Below are positions 23,181 through 35,466 of a DNA stretch of 64,000 nucleotides, piece by piece (position 1 is the first letter of the stretch; each line of letters begins with the position of its first letter). The translations under genes were made by a program, and so were the position numbers. This DNA is from Micropterix aruncella (lineage: Eukaryota; Arthropoda; Insecta; Lepidoptera; Micropterigidae). Below the pieces are notes generated by a model, which made no database searches, was not told where the DNA came from, and saw nothing but the letters and a program-made list of their open reading frames with translations. The DNA lies in contig OX155951.1 of the NCBI GenBank assembly GCA_944548615.1, positions 17,298,718-17,362,717 of the forward strand, read 5' to 3'.

Positions 23181-23450
23181 GGTGGCATAGTGGTTAGGTC
23201 GCCTGATCTTACATTGTAAGGTCCTGGGTTCAATTCCCGGCTGGGTCACCATTTTCCGTTGGGATCAAATTAACGGAATTGCATTTTCAAATCTGTCGAT
23301 CGAATGCAATGACAAGACACACACTTACAGACATGTTACACGCCGACATACATATAACACGTCATAGTAGGGTTGGTTGTAAGAGAATGTCATATGACAA
23401 TAAACCCGCCCATTGTGACATTTTCACAATAAAGAGTATAAACAAACAAA
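23181..23450 (+). mobile_element. tRNA-derived SINE, full length
   Basis: The head GGTGGCATAGTGGTTAGGTC to CCCGGCTGGGTCACC has a box A-like start and a canonical box B (GGTTCAATTCC), giving an internal Pol III promoter. A ~180-bp unique body and an AAACAAACAAA tail follow. ATTATTC on both sides (23,174-23,180; 23,450-23,456) is a candidate target duplication. The anticodon arm of the tRNA fold is degenerate, so this is not a working tRNA. Confidence 0.9.
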
Positions 23451-23456
23451 TTATTC

Positions 23457-23950
23457 TCTTACACTTTCAATATTTGACTTTGTAGATAGTATCGCGACTT
23501 GACAGTCAGCTAAAAAGGAGGGGTAGAATTCCCTTAATAAGTCATGAAATCTTCCGTCTTCAAACAACTTTGGGGACAGCTGGTCTACAATATCTGTTCA
23601 CCTCTAGGTAACAGTAGCACTTCTATATTTTGTAGATAAAGCACAATCCTCGCGCGCAAATGTTAAAACCTCCGCTCTCCCCAAATCACAAAGGCGCCTC
23701 AGTGAGTGAGAAAAAAAGTCGCCTCATTATCTTTATCTCTTCTGAGCCTCGAGGCTTATCTGGCTGCCGTCGCGCTGGCTGCGCGAAGTGGAAGGCTTCT
23801 TACTCTGTATGCAAGGTGAGCATCGCCTGTCGTCAAATAAGAAGCGAAGCTTCAGAAGCGATCATTCGTGAAATATGAGAGTATTAATCCGGTCAACCGT
23901 GTGATTCCAATTCGGATAGATTCACACGATGGCTACCTTCGAATATTATA
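23457..23950. other. No recognised element
   Basis: Mixed composition. The 72-codon frame at 23,660-23,878 has no recognised domain. Confidence 0.4.
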
Positions 23951-24777
23951 CCAGCTGTTGCCTGCGGCTTCGCTTCGCGTAAAGTTTCGAATCGATTTGG
24001 TAATTTAAGTAGGGTGGCGTTTATTTGCCTTTTTACATGCTACCTTTAGATATGTGAGGGACCACCCCTCACTAGACTCCAAATTATTCGGTGTGAGGTG
24101 GTGGTGTCAACTTGCGGGTTATCTCCGTATTAAAAGTCGATTTAAAGTGTATCAGAAGGTATTTATATCAGATTTATATCGGTATTTATATCAGATTTAT
24201 ATATGTGTATCAGAAGGTATTTATATCAGAGTTCGATATTGTGAGTTTGTAACGCTTCCCGAATAGGATATATTGACGCGAACGTATTGGCTATCTGCCT
24301 GAAGTTACGAGGGTGTATGGATAAGGATTGTACTTGTGCTCAGTATCTCGTACTGGGCACGGCTCGAGTCTGTGGGAGTGCAGACGGATGCGTCTCGCCT
24401 CGATAAGGAAAGGAAGGAAAAGGTAACCAAGAAACCGGACTCGTTGACTCGCCTCGTGAGAGGGGTACCGAGTATGCCGTCGCTGTCTTGGGGGACGTGA
24501 TCACTCGAGGAATGATACTTTGCTTGTATTTTCGCCGGTTTATATAAGCCGACAAATGATGCAATCCAAAATATTCCGAGTAAAAGTATTGTTTCATCGT
24601 GCTGATTCATCGCTGCACGAGGTAGAATAATAGCTGAATTTGTGTCAGTGCATTTCACTGGAAATCAATGCATTTGTTGTTTGCATGTAACGATACTTAA
24701 GGGTCGTTACAGATATATAGTGCAAAGACGTCCCCTTCAGATGCACGCTAGCTATCTCGTAGATACGCGTCTTGTTC
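23951..24777 (-). mobile_element. Helitron-like 3' end, split by a solo LTR
   Basis: On the minus strand the sequence ends GAAGCCGCAGGCAACAGCTGG followed by T, fitting a Helitron CTRR-type end with GC-rich hairpin-like bases just inside. The body continues as AAACGCCACCCTA and AGGTAGCATG. It is then interrupted at 24,053-24,711 by an LTR and resumes as GATATATAGTGCAAAGACG. The uninterrupted sister copy is at 43,527-43,670. No Rep/helicase sequence is seen, so only the end is claimed. Confidence 0.5.
24053..24711. mobile_element. Solo LTR, 659 bp, 4-bp target duplication GATA
   Basis: It starts TGTGAGGGACCACCCCTCAC and ends GGGTCGTTACA, giving TG...CA ends. GATA stands at 24,049-24,052 and 24,712-24,715. 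The flanks join into a continuous Helitron-like repeat also present at 43.6 kb, which proves the insertion limits. A TATATAAG word at about 24,541 could be the LTR TATA box. No gag, pol or primer-binding site is next to it, so it is a recombination-derived solo LTR, probably Gypsy-type by duplication length. The 117-codon minus frame inside is not a gene. Confidence 0.85.
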
Positions 24778-26324
24778 CTCACCAACCGCGCCGCCTTCCG
24801 CTGAACGCTGACGCCGTGCTTGCACGCGTTACTAATTTCACGGTATCTCTAAATATTTTCTTAAATATTATAAAGTATTTTCTTTGTAAAGCAGTTTTTT
24901 TAATTTCAAATTATAGAAATTTAATATCGCCGTGAAATTGCCCCAAGAAGGCATGCTATGGTGAATATGGTAATGATACTGCGCATCTAATGAGAAAATT
25001 AGCATACGTAAATGTCACCTCCCTAAATTTCTCCAATATTCATATACCTATATTGTCTCAGCTCAGAATATGAATACATTCGTATGTGTCTTTATACAAA
25101 CAATACCACAGCGAGTATGAATTCATCGTAATGAATGCAAACTGCCTAGAATAATTGCTCATGTTATTTCTGAATTAGATCCGCATAAACTTGCTCTTCC
25201 CACGTGGCACGATCGAGTTTGTTATATGCCTGTATAGGTATGTATAATATATATGTGATAAGGTTTGTGTGAGCGGCGTTCCCTCGGTAGTTAATCCACC
25301 CGCCAGCAGCCCTAGGCGCCTTCTTAGTTCCTCTTGTTTGTCACGAAACCTACAACGCTCTCCTCTTTGCCTTAACTCCACGTACGTCGTACAGCACTAC
25401 GTTATGTGTACAATATTACATTTTCTACATCTTCCGCCGTTGGAGAGTTAAGACCGAGAGAGCAGCGCTTTTCGTTACTTAACTCGTGATTAACCAAGCT
25501 AGCTGAGTTCACAGACTCTTTATACAATTTTGAAACGAGTTAAAATGGAATTAATTATCAGACAAGAAAAAGAGAATGAGAGAGTCAGGGATATATACAT
25601 ATATACACTTTATAAACCAATATTCAAATCGCTCTTTTCTTCTACAGTGAAAAACGAAGTACTTACTTTTGATAACTATCTTTCTAGTTCAGTACCTGAT
25701 AAAGTTTTTTTTAGAATAGTCTGCAGTCAAGCTACACACTCGGCACACCTATAATTATTAAACAAACAAAGTAAGGCATAATTAGATAATAATTAAACAC
25801 ATATACTTTCTTAAAAAAACATCTCAAATTAGCAAAAATTTAATGGGCGACAGTGACAGCATCAACTAACACTAATTTTGCAACGGAAACACTAACACTG
25901 AAATGAAACAAGTATCGCAAGACAACAACGTCTCTGAAAAGAATTAAAACGAGGATAATTACACCTCAATCAAAATGACTCAATAATCAAATTAAAACTA
26001 ACTAGAGATTTCTGCATAATATTATATTCTTTGGAAGAGGATACATACTTACTAGAGACAAAAACTCGATAATGCAACAGTAAATCCTAAAGAAACATGG
26101 AAATTTTTTAATGAAATGATTTAGGTCGATTTTTGTACGGTACTTTTATACGTGAGTAAAAGTTTCGTTGAACCAATGGTTTGTTTTAATTTTTTTCCGT
26201 TTCGATATGCAACTTGTGGGTATCGGTTGATCGGCAGGTAAAAGTGTAAGTTAACTTTTACTTGCGAGTTTCGATTACCATACAAAATGCATGTCAATAA
26301 AAGAAACACCTATGATATCGGATA
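24778..26324. other. No recognised element
   Basis: AT-rich with frames of 60-97 codons on both strands, none showing a domain. A GC-richer patch lies around 25,270-25,460. Confidence 0.4.
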
Positions 26325-26460
26325 TTAGACGAAGATATCGTAAAATATTGTCATTATTTCAGTTAGATTAACAATCAAAAGCCTCTAGGCACCCTAGCAC
26401 TGTGGGTCTGCTGCTCTGTACCACCTCGCACCTTAAAATCTACGCCACTGCTTGTGACAT
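26325..26460 (-). repeat. Dispersed repeat ending CAGTGGCGTAG, copy 1
   Basis: It shares GATATCGTAAAATATTGTSA, GCCTCTRGGC, CACCTCGCAYCTTA and CTACGCCACTG with 51,450-51,558. CAGTGGCGTAG on the minus strand resembles a hAT-type MITE end, but no second terminus is visible. Confidence 0.55.
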
Positions 26461-29075
26461 ACTCCCATGATGAAATAAGCATATACCGGTTTGAGCGGTA
26501 GTCGAAAATTAACGCATATCTGGGGTGGTTTTTTAATATATTACTTTCTGAATTAATACCATAATAGTAACTCCTCTATGGTAATGCAAAGAATAATTGT
26601 CGGAGATAATAAAAGGATGTTCTGGAGGGTTATGCAACATTCTACTCAAAAGATGAAAATGGACAAAGGGGTGGCGAGGGTGTCGAAGATAGCATATAAG
26701 CAAAACGGTTCCCCCGCAGAAATAACTGGTTACTTGATCAAGGGGTTTGCGAATTTCAACTACTGTGGCTTGGAAACGGGGTGTGGTTAGAAAATTTAAG
26801 GTGTGTGTTGGCGATGACTACCAACGATTCGCAGGGAAGTCAAACTAGGCCGGCGTTGACCTACGAGAGAGGTGTTCTTTGCACTGTTAGTTTTATGTTA
26901 CCAGTTCCCGAATAAGTCGGACATCTGATTTTACATTTTGTTACCTGAGGGGAAGTCCAACAATGTGGCCTACTCGGAAACCTACTCGGAAACTCTAAAA
27001 TGTAAATTATCATCGTCTTCACTCTTTCTTTTTCGCTCTATTTTCACTCTTTCTCCATGTGCAAAATTTCATAAGGTGAAGCTAGAGATTATGCTTTTCT
27101 TGAATCTATTTACTTTCTTGATAGATTACTTTGCTTCCCATGAGAAGCAAAGGTATTATTATGTTAAATTTACAGTTTAATCAGTAAAATGTATCCCTAA
27201 AGTCTGCTCGTTGGTTTGTTTTCGAGTAGTTTATTTGTAGTTAATGTAAATGACAAACGCTAGTCGTTCGTAAATTCCACAATGTCGGCAAAGTTGGGCC
27301 ATATTATTAGCGTTTACTGTACAAAGGGCTCGCTCGCAAACTTTTAATAAGCTGTTAAAGTTGGTCTCCGTTGTATGAAATAAACTAACACACGCCAAGC
27401 CCCCAAAACTAACACATTATTTTTGAGCAGCGTAACGAGGCGGGTGAGGGTTGATTATTTAAACATGCCGTTTGAAAAATAATAAATATTTTAATTAACC
27501 TAAATAAAGCAATGATATTCATAGGAATGTTTGATGATTCGGCATATGTTATATAAGTAATGATGCTAGTGGGGGTTATTTCCTATGAGTATCATAATGT
27601 AACGATTAGCATGTCAAGAGTGTAGTGCAATATGCAGTTGTTGTAAAAAACGGGACAGTAACTGCAGTAACTGACTTTTCTGCCATTGAGTATAGAAACA
27701 AGCTTCAGTGGTTAAAGATCAGGAAGCGAAGAGACTTACGCTTTGTCTCTCCTATATAAAGTTATTTATTATCCCTTTTCTCCCTCACATCTCAAATAAA
27801 GCACACAACAACAAAACTTCTTTATCACTCTTTTTCCATACAATAAATTTAAAATGTGTACTAGTGCTTGCATAGTCGGGCAGTGCCGCTTGTATCATAT
27901 ACATATCCAATAACTTCCTTCTATAACAACTATTATTATAATTATTTTAAGGATATGCCAATGCCAAAATATAGGAAAATGACCACTGAATTAAGCAACA
28001 AGTTAGCCGTTAAAATTGATATTTGCATAATGAACCTATTTTTTCGTAGAAAACATCAGAAAAAACAGATTTATATAATAAGTCCACCGGTTAAGTTTTA
28101 GAAATATGTGTATAGAGATACTGGAGAGCCGCCAACTTGTATAAGACGTGGTGAGCGCACGTGTGTGTTCAATATTAACTTATAACGGGAATATTGTTTG
28201 CAGAGCACTTCCGGGAGATAATGGACTTATATTTACATGTCGAGTTAACTTCGGAACAAACTTAGAAGGCGGTGATTTTAAAACTATATAAATCGAGTTT
28301 ATCACGGGAAAAGTTTAAACGTGTCAGTGGTGTTATACTCACGTATTTGTATTGAAATGTGTATATGAATACCGAAAACATGATAGGCACTAAATACCAT
28401 TTCGCTTGAATAGAGTTAAATAAAAAAATAAAATGGCAGACACAAATAACGTTTTCATCTGTTTTATTTCTAAGTAAGAGTTGTAACGTATATATACTTA
28501 CACACTATTATGAAAAATAAGAAGACGTAGGTTTCAGCTTCTTTGGCCCCAAACTGGTGTTAGTTTTAATATTTTTTTTTTTAATATTCTTTTATGTAAT
28601 TTTTATATGCTGTAAGATTTTAATAAAAATAAAATGAATAAATAAAATAATAATAAATACAATATTAAGTATATTGTAGGACTGTCCAATGGAAAAGGTA
28701 AGGGAAGGAGAGAGGAGGATGATTATTTATTATTATGAGCAAGGAAGTATTTTTTCAATGACGCCTCGAAGCAGAGGACCAAACTTGCATGACGGAAAAC
28801 ATGCTGAAGCTGGTTTCAAATTCTTGCAGAATAGACGATATTTGCAAGTGTTATTACTGTTGGATGGGGCCTTATTGCCAGCAAACGCATCATTGCTAGT
28901 TTTCATAGTCTTTGAGTTGCATAGATTTTAACCAATGTAGGTTAAGATGGCCATAAATAAAACAATGTTATTGCTTATTCTAGACTATGCTGATGTTTGC
29001 TACTTTTACATCACTGAAGCCATCCTCGACAAATTGGAGCGGTTGCAAGAGTGTAAGAGGTAAATGAGGTAAAAG
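26461..29075. other. No recognised element
   Basis: Mostly AT-rich. Frames of 70-80 codons (26,578; 26,938; 27,868; 28,689) have no recognisable domains and no homologous copies in the window. A weak possibility is unique host intergenic DNA. Confidence 0.35.
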
Positions 29076-29079
29076 AAGT

Positions 29080-29645
29080 TGTGAGGGACCACCCCTCACT
29101 AGACTCCAATTGCTCGTGAGTGAGGGTGTGGTGTCATCAATGGGTTTTCTCCGTAGTAAAAGTCGTTCTTGCTGAAGTTGAAGTAGTTTATTGCAGAAGG
29201 TGTTTGATGCTTGCCAGTTGTAACGCTTCGAATGATAAGTCGCGGTGTGTGTAGTAACTGTTCGATGATGATGATGTATGAGCGCAGAGAGTGACGACTC
29301 GAGGGTGATGATGATGTGTGAGCGCGGTAGTCGTCCACTAGAGGATGATGATCGCGTGTACTATGCGTGTGGCTGACTGACCAGAGGATGATAAATAATC
29401 GATCGAATGTATGGGCTTTTATACGGTGCTAAATGATGCAATACCGTAGGCGTGGGGGAAGTGAGTATGTCCGATTGAATCGATTAGGAGAAATGATATT
29501 AGTCATCGGCTGTGTCAGCATTAATTGCCGAAATTATATGGAATTCAATGTCGGTTGGCGCGTGTAATATTAAGCGTGTTTGCGGTTATGGATTTCTAGA
29601 ATCTAATTCTTTTGTTGACTCGATATGTTGGGCGAAATACCAACA
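29080..29645. mobile_element. Solo LTR, 566 bp, 4-bp target duplication AAGT
   Basis: It begins TGTGAGGGACCACCCCTCAC like the LTR at 24,053, shares the GTAACGCTTC and AAATGATGCAAT blocks and the (G)ATTGTT/CTCCGTA-type middle, and ends CCAACA. AAGT flanks both sides (29,076-29,079 and 29,646-29,649). TTTTATACGGTG at about 29,417 lies where the other copy has its TATA box. It is about 90 bp shorter than the first copy and contains GATGATGAT repeats. Confidence 0.8.
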
Positions 29646-29649
29646 AAGT

Positions 29650-30514
29650 AAATAAGGTAAACGAGGTGAAATAAGTCTGGTGTAATAATTTACAAACACC
29701 TCATTATTGTTTTATCTGGCGTGTTTTTTCATATTTTGTTACATTATGGCAATTTATTATTGATTCCTTTAATTATTGACTATGTTTAAACTATTTTTGT
29801 AAAGTTATTGCGTTGTTTTTATTAAGTTATTGCTATGTTTTTAAGTTATTGCGTAATCATTATTATCACTATGCAATCATGTTTTAAAAAAATATTGTGT
29901 ACTCCTAAAAGGCAGGTACTGAATAATTGTAAAAGTCCATGTTACTACACCACAATCACAATAAATAAATAAAATAAAAAAAATGTAATTGCTATAGTGT
30001 TGACTTGAATTTAGTGTCCCTTGGGTCTGTAGTGTCCATTAGTCATATCAACAACTCTGTTGCTCGACTTATTTAACTGTTGAGACTTAACAATTTCTTC
30101 AACGAATAAATTCACCGAACTTTTCCTATAGAAAGTTTAGCACTGCTGATACATAAAAGTGATGTATTAGGGAACGAACACTGCTGGAGGGGTTGGTTTC
30201 GCGGGGCACCTCTTTAGTATTAAATATTAGCAGAGATTCCAATTGAGGCCAGGCGTGCGGCAGCGCCCATAGGCTTGAAATATGTGCCCATTAAACATTA
30301 CCCCTTATTGGACAGCTTTATGGGTTTTCAGCCAATTGTTCCTTTCGTTAAGGGCCTCGAATACTCGTAAATCTGGACTCCTCTGTATTCTTCCGCCACA
30401 TCTAGCTATTTTCAATCAACTGACTTTTCAATTTTAGGATCAAGTGAGTGCTGGTACGAGTATCTGAATGGCTAGAATATTACCATTATTATATAAAAGA
30501 AATTTTAGTTGGGG
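29650..30514. other. No recognised element
   Basis: AT-rich. Starts with AGGTAAAYGAGG words similar to those left of the LTR. Several AAGTTATTGCG repeats lie near 29,800-29,855. Confidence 0.4.
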
Positions 30515-30620
30515 AGTCAGCGAAAAAAGTTCAAGAGTGTGTAAAAGCTGTGTAAAAAAAAGTTCAAGTTTTGTAAGGCAAACTCGTGGTTTGTAATGGT
30601 ATTACACCTTTTACAAGTTT
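30515..30620. repeat. Foldback family FB3, single-end fragment
   Basis: GTCAGCGAAAAAAGTTCAAG, GTGTAAAAGC and ACCTTTTACAA are the outer-end words of the large foldback at 8,812-9,492. Confidence 0.5.
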
Positions 30621-30744
30621 TAGAGAATATACTTGCTGATATATTATTTGTGTGACATTCAAGAATAAGCTCCAAACAAGCGTAAAAATCAGTTTCATAC
30701 TAACAATTAATTGGTATAATTATTATATATATTTTTTAAATTAC

Positions 30745-31136
<392 letters not shown>

Positions 31137-31170
31137 AAGGTTTGTAAAGAAATCCGTTTATAGGATGATG

Positions 31171-31527
31171 TTTTTATTTAAAATAAAATTAGTAAAAGCT
31201 ACTTAAAAAGTAGCGAAGGAAATCCCAGCTTGTATTGGGAAATGCTTATGTTTGAATGAGATATACTTACGGATGTGCACGACTTTCGACGGTGCAATGT
31301 AAGTTTAAAGGTCCTTTTGCAGTCGACTAACGATCACTATTCATCCATATATCTTAAAAATCAAACGATCACTATTCATCCATATACCTTTAAACTTACA
31401 TTGCACCGTCGAAAGTCGTGCACATCCGTAAGTATATCTCATTCAAATATTAGCATTTCCCGATCCAAGCTGGGATTTCCTTCGCTGCTTTTTAAGTAGC
31501 TTTTACTAATTTTATTTTAAATAAAAA
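31171..31527. repeat. Long palindrome, 142-bp arms, between two (TA)n tracts
   Basis: The left arm (31,171-31,312: TTTTTATTTAAAATAAAATT to GTAAGTTTAAAGGT) is inverted at 31,386-31,527 with only a handful of mismatches. The 73-bp spacer contains part of a direct repeat, CGATCACTATTCATCCATAT twice, 38 bp apart. (TA)n tracts lie ~38 bp to the left and ~10 bp to the right. Confidence 0.9.
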
Positions 31528-31536
31528 AATATATAT

Positions 31537-32039
<503 letters not shown>

Positions 32040-32460
32040 ATTCACTGAGAATAATATTGGATTGATCCTTAATTACCACTTTGTTATTACGGTTTTATAC
32101 AGAATAACGACGTTTCTTGAATTACAAGGAGTTTTGTTGAAACTCCATTACTCGCTAATATGTGTCAACATTTTCCGTACGGTTAATACGGCAATAACGG
32201 TATACTGTAGTTTCAACATGGTCCGACTGCAACTGTACGTATACTACTACATGCTGCTATGTTAGAAGCGGGATCCCGAGGTCGCTACGTAATGACATAA
32301 TATTATGCTTTAACATTACGGCACGGTAACTTTCGTCACGCCAACACCGTTACGCGTCATGTTAATTCATACGCATGGACCACAGACCGAGTTATATACG
32401 TAATCCTAGTTGAAACCAGCGTATTGCCGCGTATGACATCGTTATATATTTTAAGTGTTA
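32040..32460 (+). repeat. Repeat module C, copy 1
   Basis: It shares AATTACAAGGARTTTTGTTG, TTTTCCGTACGGTTAATACG, GTTAGAAGCGRGATC, CGTTACGCGTCATGTTAATT and ATGGACCACAG with 35,935-36,360, in the same order. Confidence 0.85.
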
Positions 32461-32639
32461 CACAATGAAATGCTTCATAGGAATCAAATATCCCAAAAGA
32501 CAACGAGTACAAACTTTATACATACCATGACCTCGCAAATGCCGTAGGTACCGTGGAACGGCTTTACTATTTTCCTTCACACAATAGAAGGTGGCACTCA
32601 TTGCTGCCAGTCAAATCACTATTTCACTTCTTTAAAAAT

Positions 32640-33085
32640 CTTGGCCCGTTTTGGTCATAGACAAGTAAATATATTAAAAAGAATAAAAAAAACACGTATG
32701 CCATTACAGAAAGTGACCTATTGTATTTATATTTTTTTTATTACTGTATTTTTTTGTGAAATATTTGTGGTTTATGTATTTATCCATATAGATAGCTAAA
32801 TGCATATTTCTGGGATGTACTCAATCAGATCTTCCATTTGACACTAAACACGATATATTTATGTTAATTTATTAACATTTGGACATTAAGACAACTACTT
32901 ACTTGACATTTACAACAGGTAAGGTACCCTATCCCACTTGGGATGACATAACAATTTTAACAATACCGCATACTTCTAAATCGGTTAAAGCGTTTAAAAG
33001 TTATGGTGGAGTAAACACACATAGATAAACCCTGGAGACATGACAACCATTTCTTGTTCGGCAGTCGTGTAAAAATACATTTAAA
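32640..33085 (-). repeat. Repeat module B, linked to module C, copy 1
   Basis: It contains AGTAAATATATTAAAAA, TTTGTGAAATATTTGTGGTT, CACGATATATTTATGTTAAT, TGACATAAC and GCGTTTAAAAGTTATGG, inverse to the tandem pair at 17.35-18.08 kb. A 180-bp sequence between modules C and B differs from the one in the other long copy. Confidence 0.85.
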
Positions 33086-34009
33086 ATAGCTATTTCGGTT
33101 TTTCTAATTCTATGAATTAGGTGGGAAGGTGAACGCACAAATCTTAAATTATTGCCTTTCATAAAACCTCCAGTTCGAAAACATCATAGAATGATTGGGA
33201 AAGTTATATATTCCACTAAAAGAAGAAGATCAACGTAGCCTTAATCTAACTATATCGCTTCTAATATCCTTCCATCACAATGTCACGTAGATATATTAAT
33301 GTTTGAATACGTGGAGTATAGGAGCCTGAAAGCCAGAGCGATAGCACTATCCCTGGGGAATAAACACAGCCGGCATCCTTAATAGCCGTAGAGAAGACAA
33401 TCCCCATTGTGGCGGCCGGGATGCGAATACGAGATAATGTTTGCCGCCGCTACAAGTTCAAATGTCACACCGTGACGTCACGTAACAAGCGGGAATATTA
33501 TCATCGCGTGTGACACCGCTCGCGGTGGCCGCGGACCCCGGGGAGCTACCAATTCCACCCCATTTGATGGTCGCTTTGTCAAAACGTCTACTTCTGTCAA
33601 ATTGAATGCCGGCTCGATATCGGAGGCTGTTTAATTACCGGCGGAGACCCAAATTGTCATTTCGGTTATCAGATTTGTATGGTAAACCTTCTAGACGAAA
33701 CTAAATCTAAGTAGTATATTTTCACCGGATTAGCAGAAGCGATTCTAATGTATTGTAGTTTTATGTGATATATAACTTCACTTCTTTGACTACAAAAATG
33801 TAGAAAACCTAATTAAGTTGTTTATGATAACCTAATTATGTAGGTTAATTCGTTGTGACAATAATTAAAATACATCTAAAATGACGACGTTTACGTAAAC
33901 ATAATATAAATATATAGCGCCCAAGATGTTTAATGAATTTCAAGAAAAGTTGAAGACGACTATCAATGAGAATAAATTAATAGTTTAAAAAACACTAAAA
34001 ACACGCTTT
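33086..34009. other. Unassigned, with a GC-rich unique-looking stretch
   Basis: From about 33,330 to 33,560 the sequence is GC-rich and matches nothing else in the window. No frame or splice pattern can be followed. Confidence 0.35.
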
Positions 34010-34012
34010 TGG

Positions 34013-34240
34013 GCTGTGATACGATATTCACATACACACTGCTATGATACGATACTCCATCATGGAATGCCATTGCCTATCTTCCGGCTTCATCATCAGA
34101 CCTTGAAACCTAATCGTGGTCAAAGTTCATTCCAAGACTTTTCTAACAAGTCCAAACACAGCTATGATACGATGTTCCATCATGAAATTCCAGTTCATAT
34201 CTTCCGACTCCATCATCAGATCAGTTCGGCAGTACCATAT
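34013..34240 (+). repeat. Tandem repeat, 120-bp spacing
   Basis: GCTATGATACGATACTCCAT at 34,041 recurs as GCTATGATACGATGTTCCAT at 34,161. Each continues with CATGRAATKCCA, ATCTTCCG and CATCATCAGA. A third partial start lies at 34,013. Confidence 0.85.
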
Positions 34241-34800
34241 TATTGTATTTTCATCAGAACTACATACAGCTGCCAATTTTCATGACGCTACGATCCTTGG
34301 AAGATGGTTAAATTAGTTACCTTAGATTCCATTACATAGTTAGTTACATACAGATCAACCTAATAAAAGCGTGTTAAAAAAATAAACGAATAAGTCCAAC
34401 TACTCCTTGAATTTGGCAAACATGAGACTGAGGTGCTAATCGCCGTCATTCTCCGCTAAACGCCCCTTCGTCTTTTACCTGAAATTAAAGCTTCTTATTT
34501 ATTGCATGGAAGATTATTATATAAATTATACCTAATGCTTAAAGATTTGATTTTCCTATATTATATAAAAATAATAATCAATCATGACTATCAATTAACC
34601 AGACTATTCAAACTGATCATTAAATTTCTTTTATATTTATTGCTTCTAGTATATTTTTTCTCTATTATTTACTGATTTCCTAACTCCCTGTTTCATTATT
34701 TTTTAGTGTGTTTTTTGCAAAAAAAAAATCAAATCAAAAGTTATGTATTTGCTCTTACCGATTCTCACACTTCAAGGAAGTCACTAATTAAAAAATCATC
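34241..34800. other. No recognised element
   Basis: AT-rich DNA ending at the hAT element. Confidence 0.4.
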
Positions 34801-35144
34801 CTCTATAGCAGTGTTTTTCCATCAGTGGGTCGTGACCCCTTGGGGGATCGCGAAGAGACTCCCGGAGGGTCGCAGGCTATCTAAAAATAAAAATCCAAAA
34901 TATGTATTTTTTTAATTATATAATATGCTAAAATTTACAGCTTGGAAAGAGAAACGTATTTATGGGTTTTTGCTATTTCTGTTACAAAACTTTATGTTGA
35001 TTTAAAATGGAAACAGGTAAGTACAACTTCGAAAAAGAAAAGGTTTTCGCCATTGCTTTTACAACAAATATATTAATTGAACGCGTACTGTTACAGGTGT
35101 GCTAGAGACTAAGGGGGATCGAGAGAACTAAGTTACTGTCTAAG

Positions 35145-35180
35145 GGAGGGGGGGGGGGGGGGGGGTGGAAGGGCGGGGGT
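35145..35180 (+). repeat. Long G run
   Basis: About nineteen consecutive G, then GGGCGGGGG, inside the hAT element between the SINE tail and its putative target duplication. Confidence 0.9.
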
Positions 35181-35190
35181 CGCTATAAGT

Positions 35191-35466
35191 TTGTTTGTTT
35201 ATACTCTTTATTGTGAAAATGTCACAATGGGCGGGTTTATTGGTCATATGACAATCTCTTACAACCAACCCTACTATGACGTGTTATATGTATGTGTGCG
35301 TGTAACATGTCTGTAAGTGTGTGTCTTGTTATTGCATTTGATCGACAGAATTGAAAATGCAATTCCGTTATTTTGATCCCAACGGAAAATGGTGACCCAG
35401 CCGGAAATCGAACCCGGGACCTTACAATGTAAGATCAGGCGACCTAACCACTATGCCACCGGGCCG
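35191..35466 (-). mobile_element. tRNA-derived SINE, full length, nested in hAT element
   Basis: The minus strand begins GGCCCGGTGGCATAGTGGTT, contains box B as GGTTCGATTTCC, and ends in AAACAAACAAAC. The 17-bp word TAAGTTACTGTCTAAGG is repeated exactly at 35,129-35,145 and 35,469-35,485, as a target duplication would be. About 45 bp of G-rich sequence lie between the SINE tail and the inner copy of that word. Confidence 0.9.

Noticed and set aside
23181..23250. tRNA gene (box A and box B, tRNA-like length); also 35,398-35,466
   Set aside because: The anticodon arm does not fold properly and the sequence continues into a SINE body with an AAAC tail.
24305..24658. 117-codon minus-strand frame
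   Set aside because: It lies wholly in a solo LTR and is not conserved in the second LTR.
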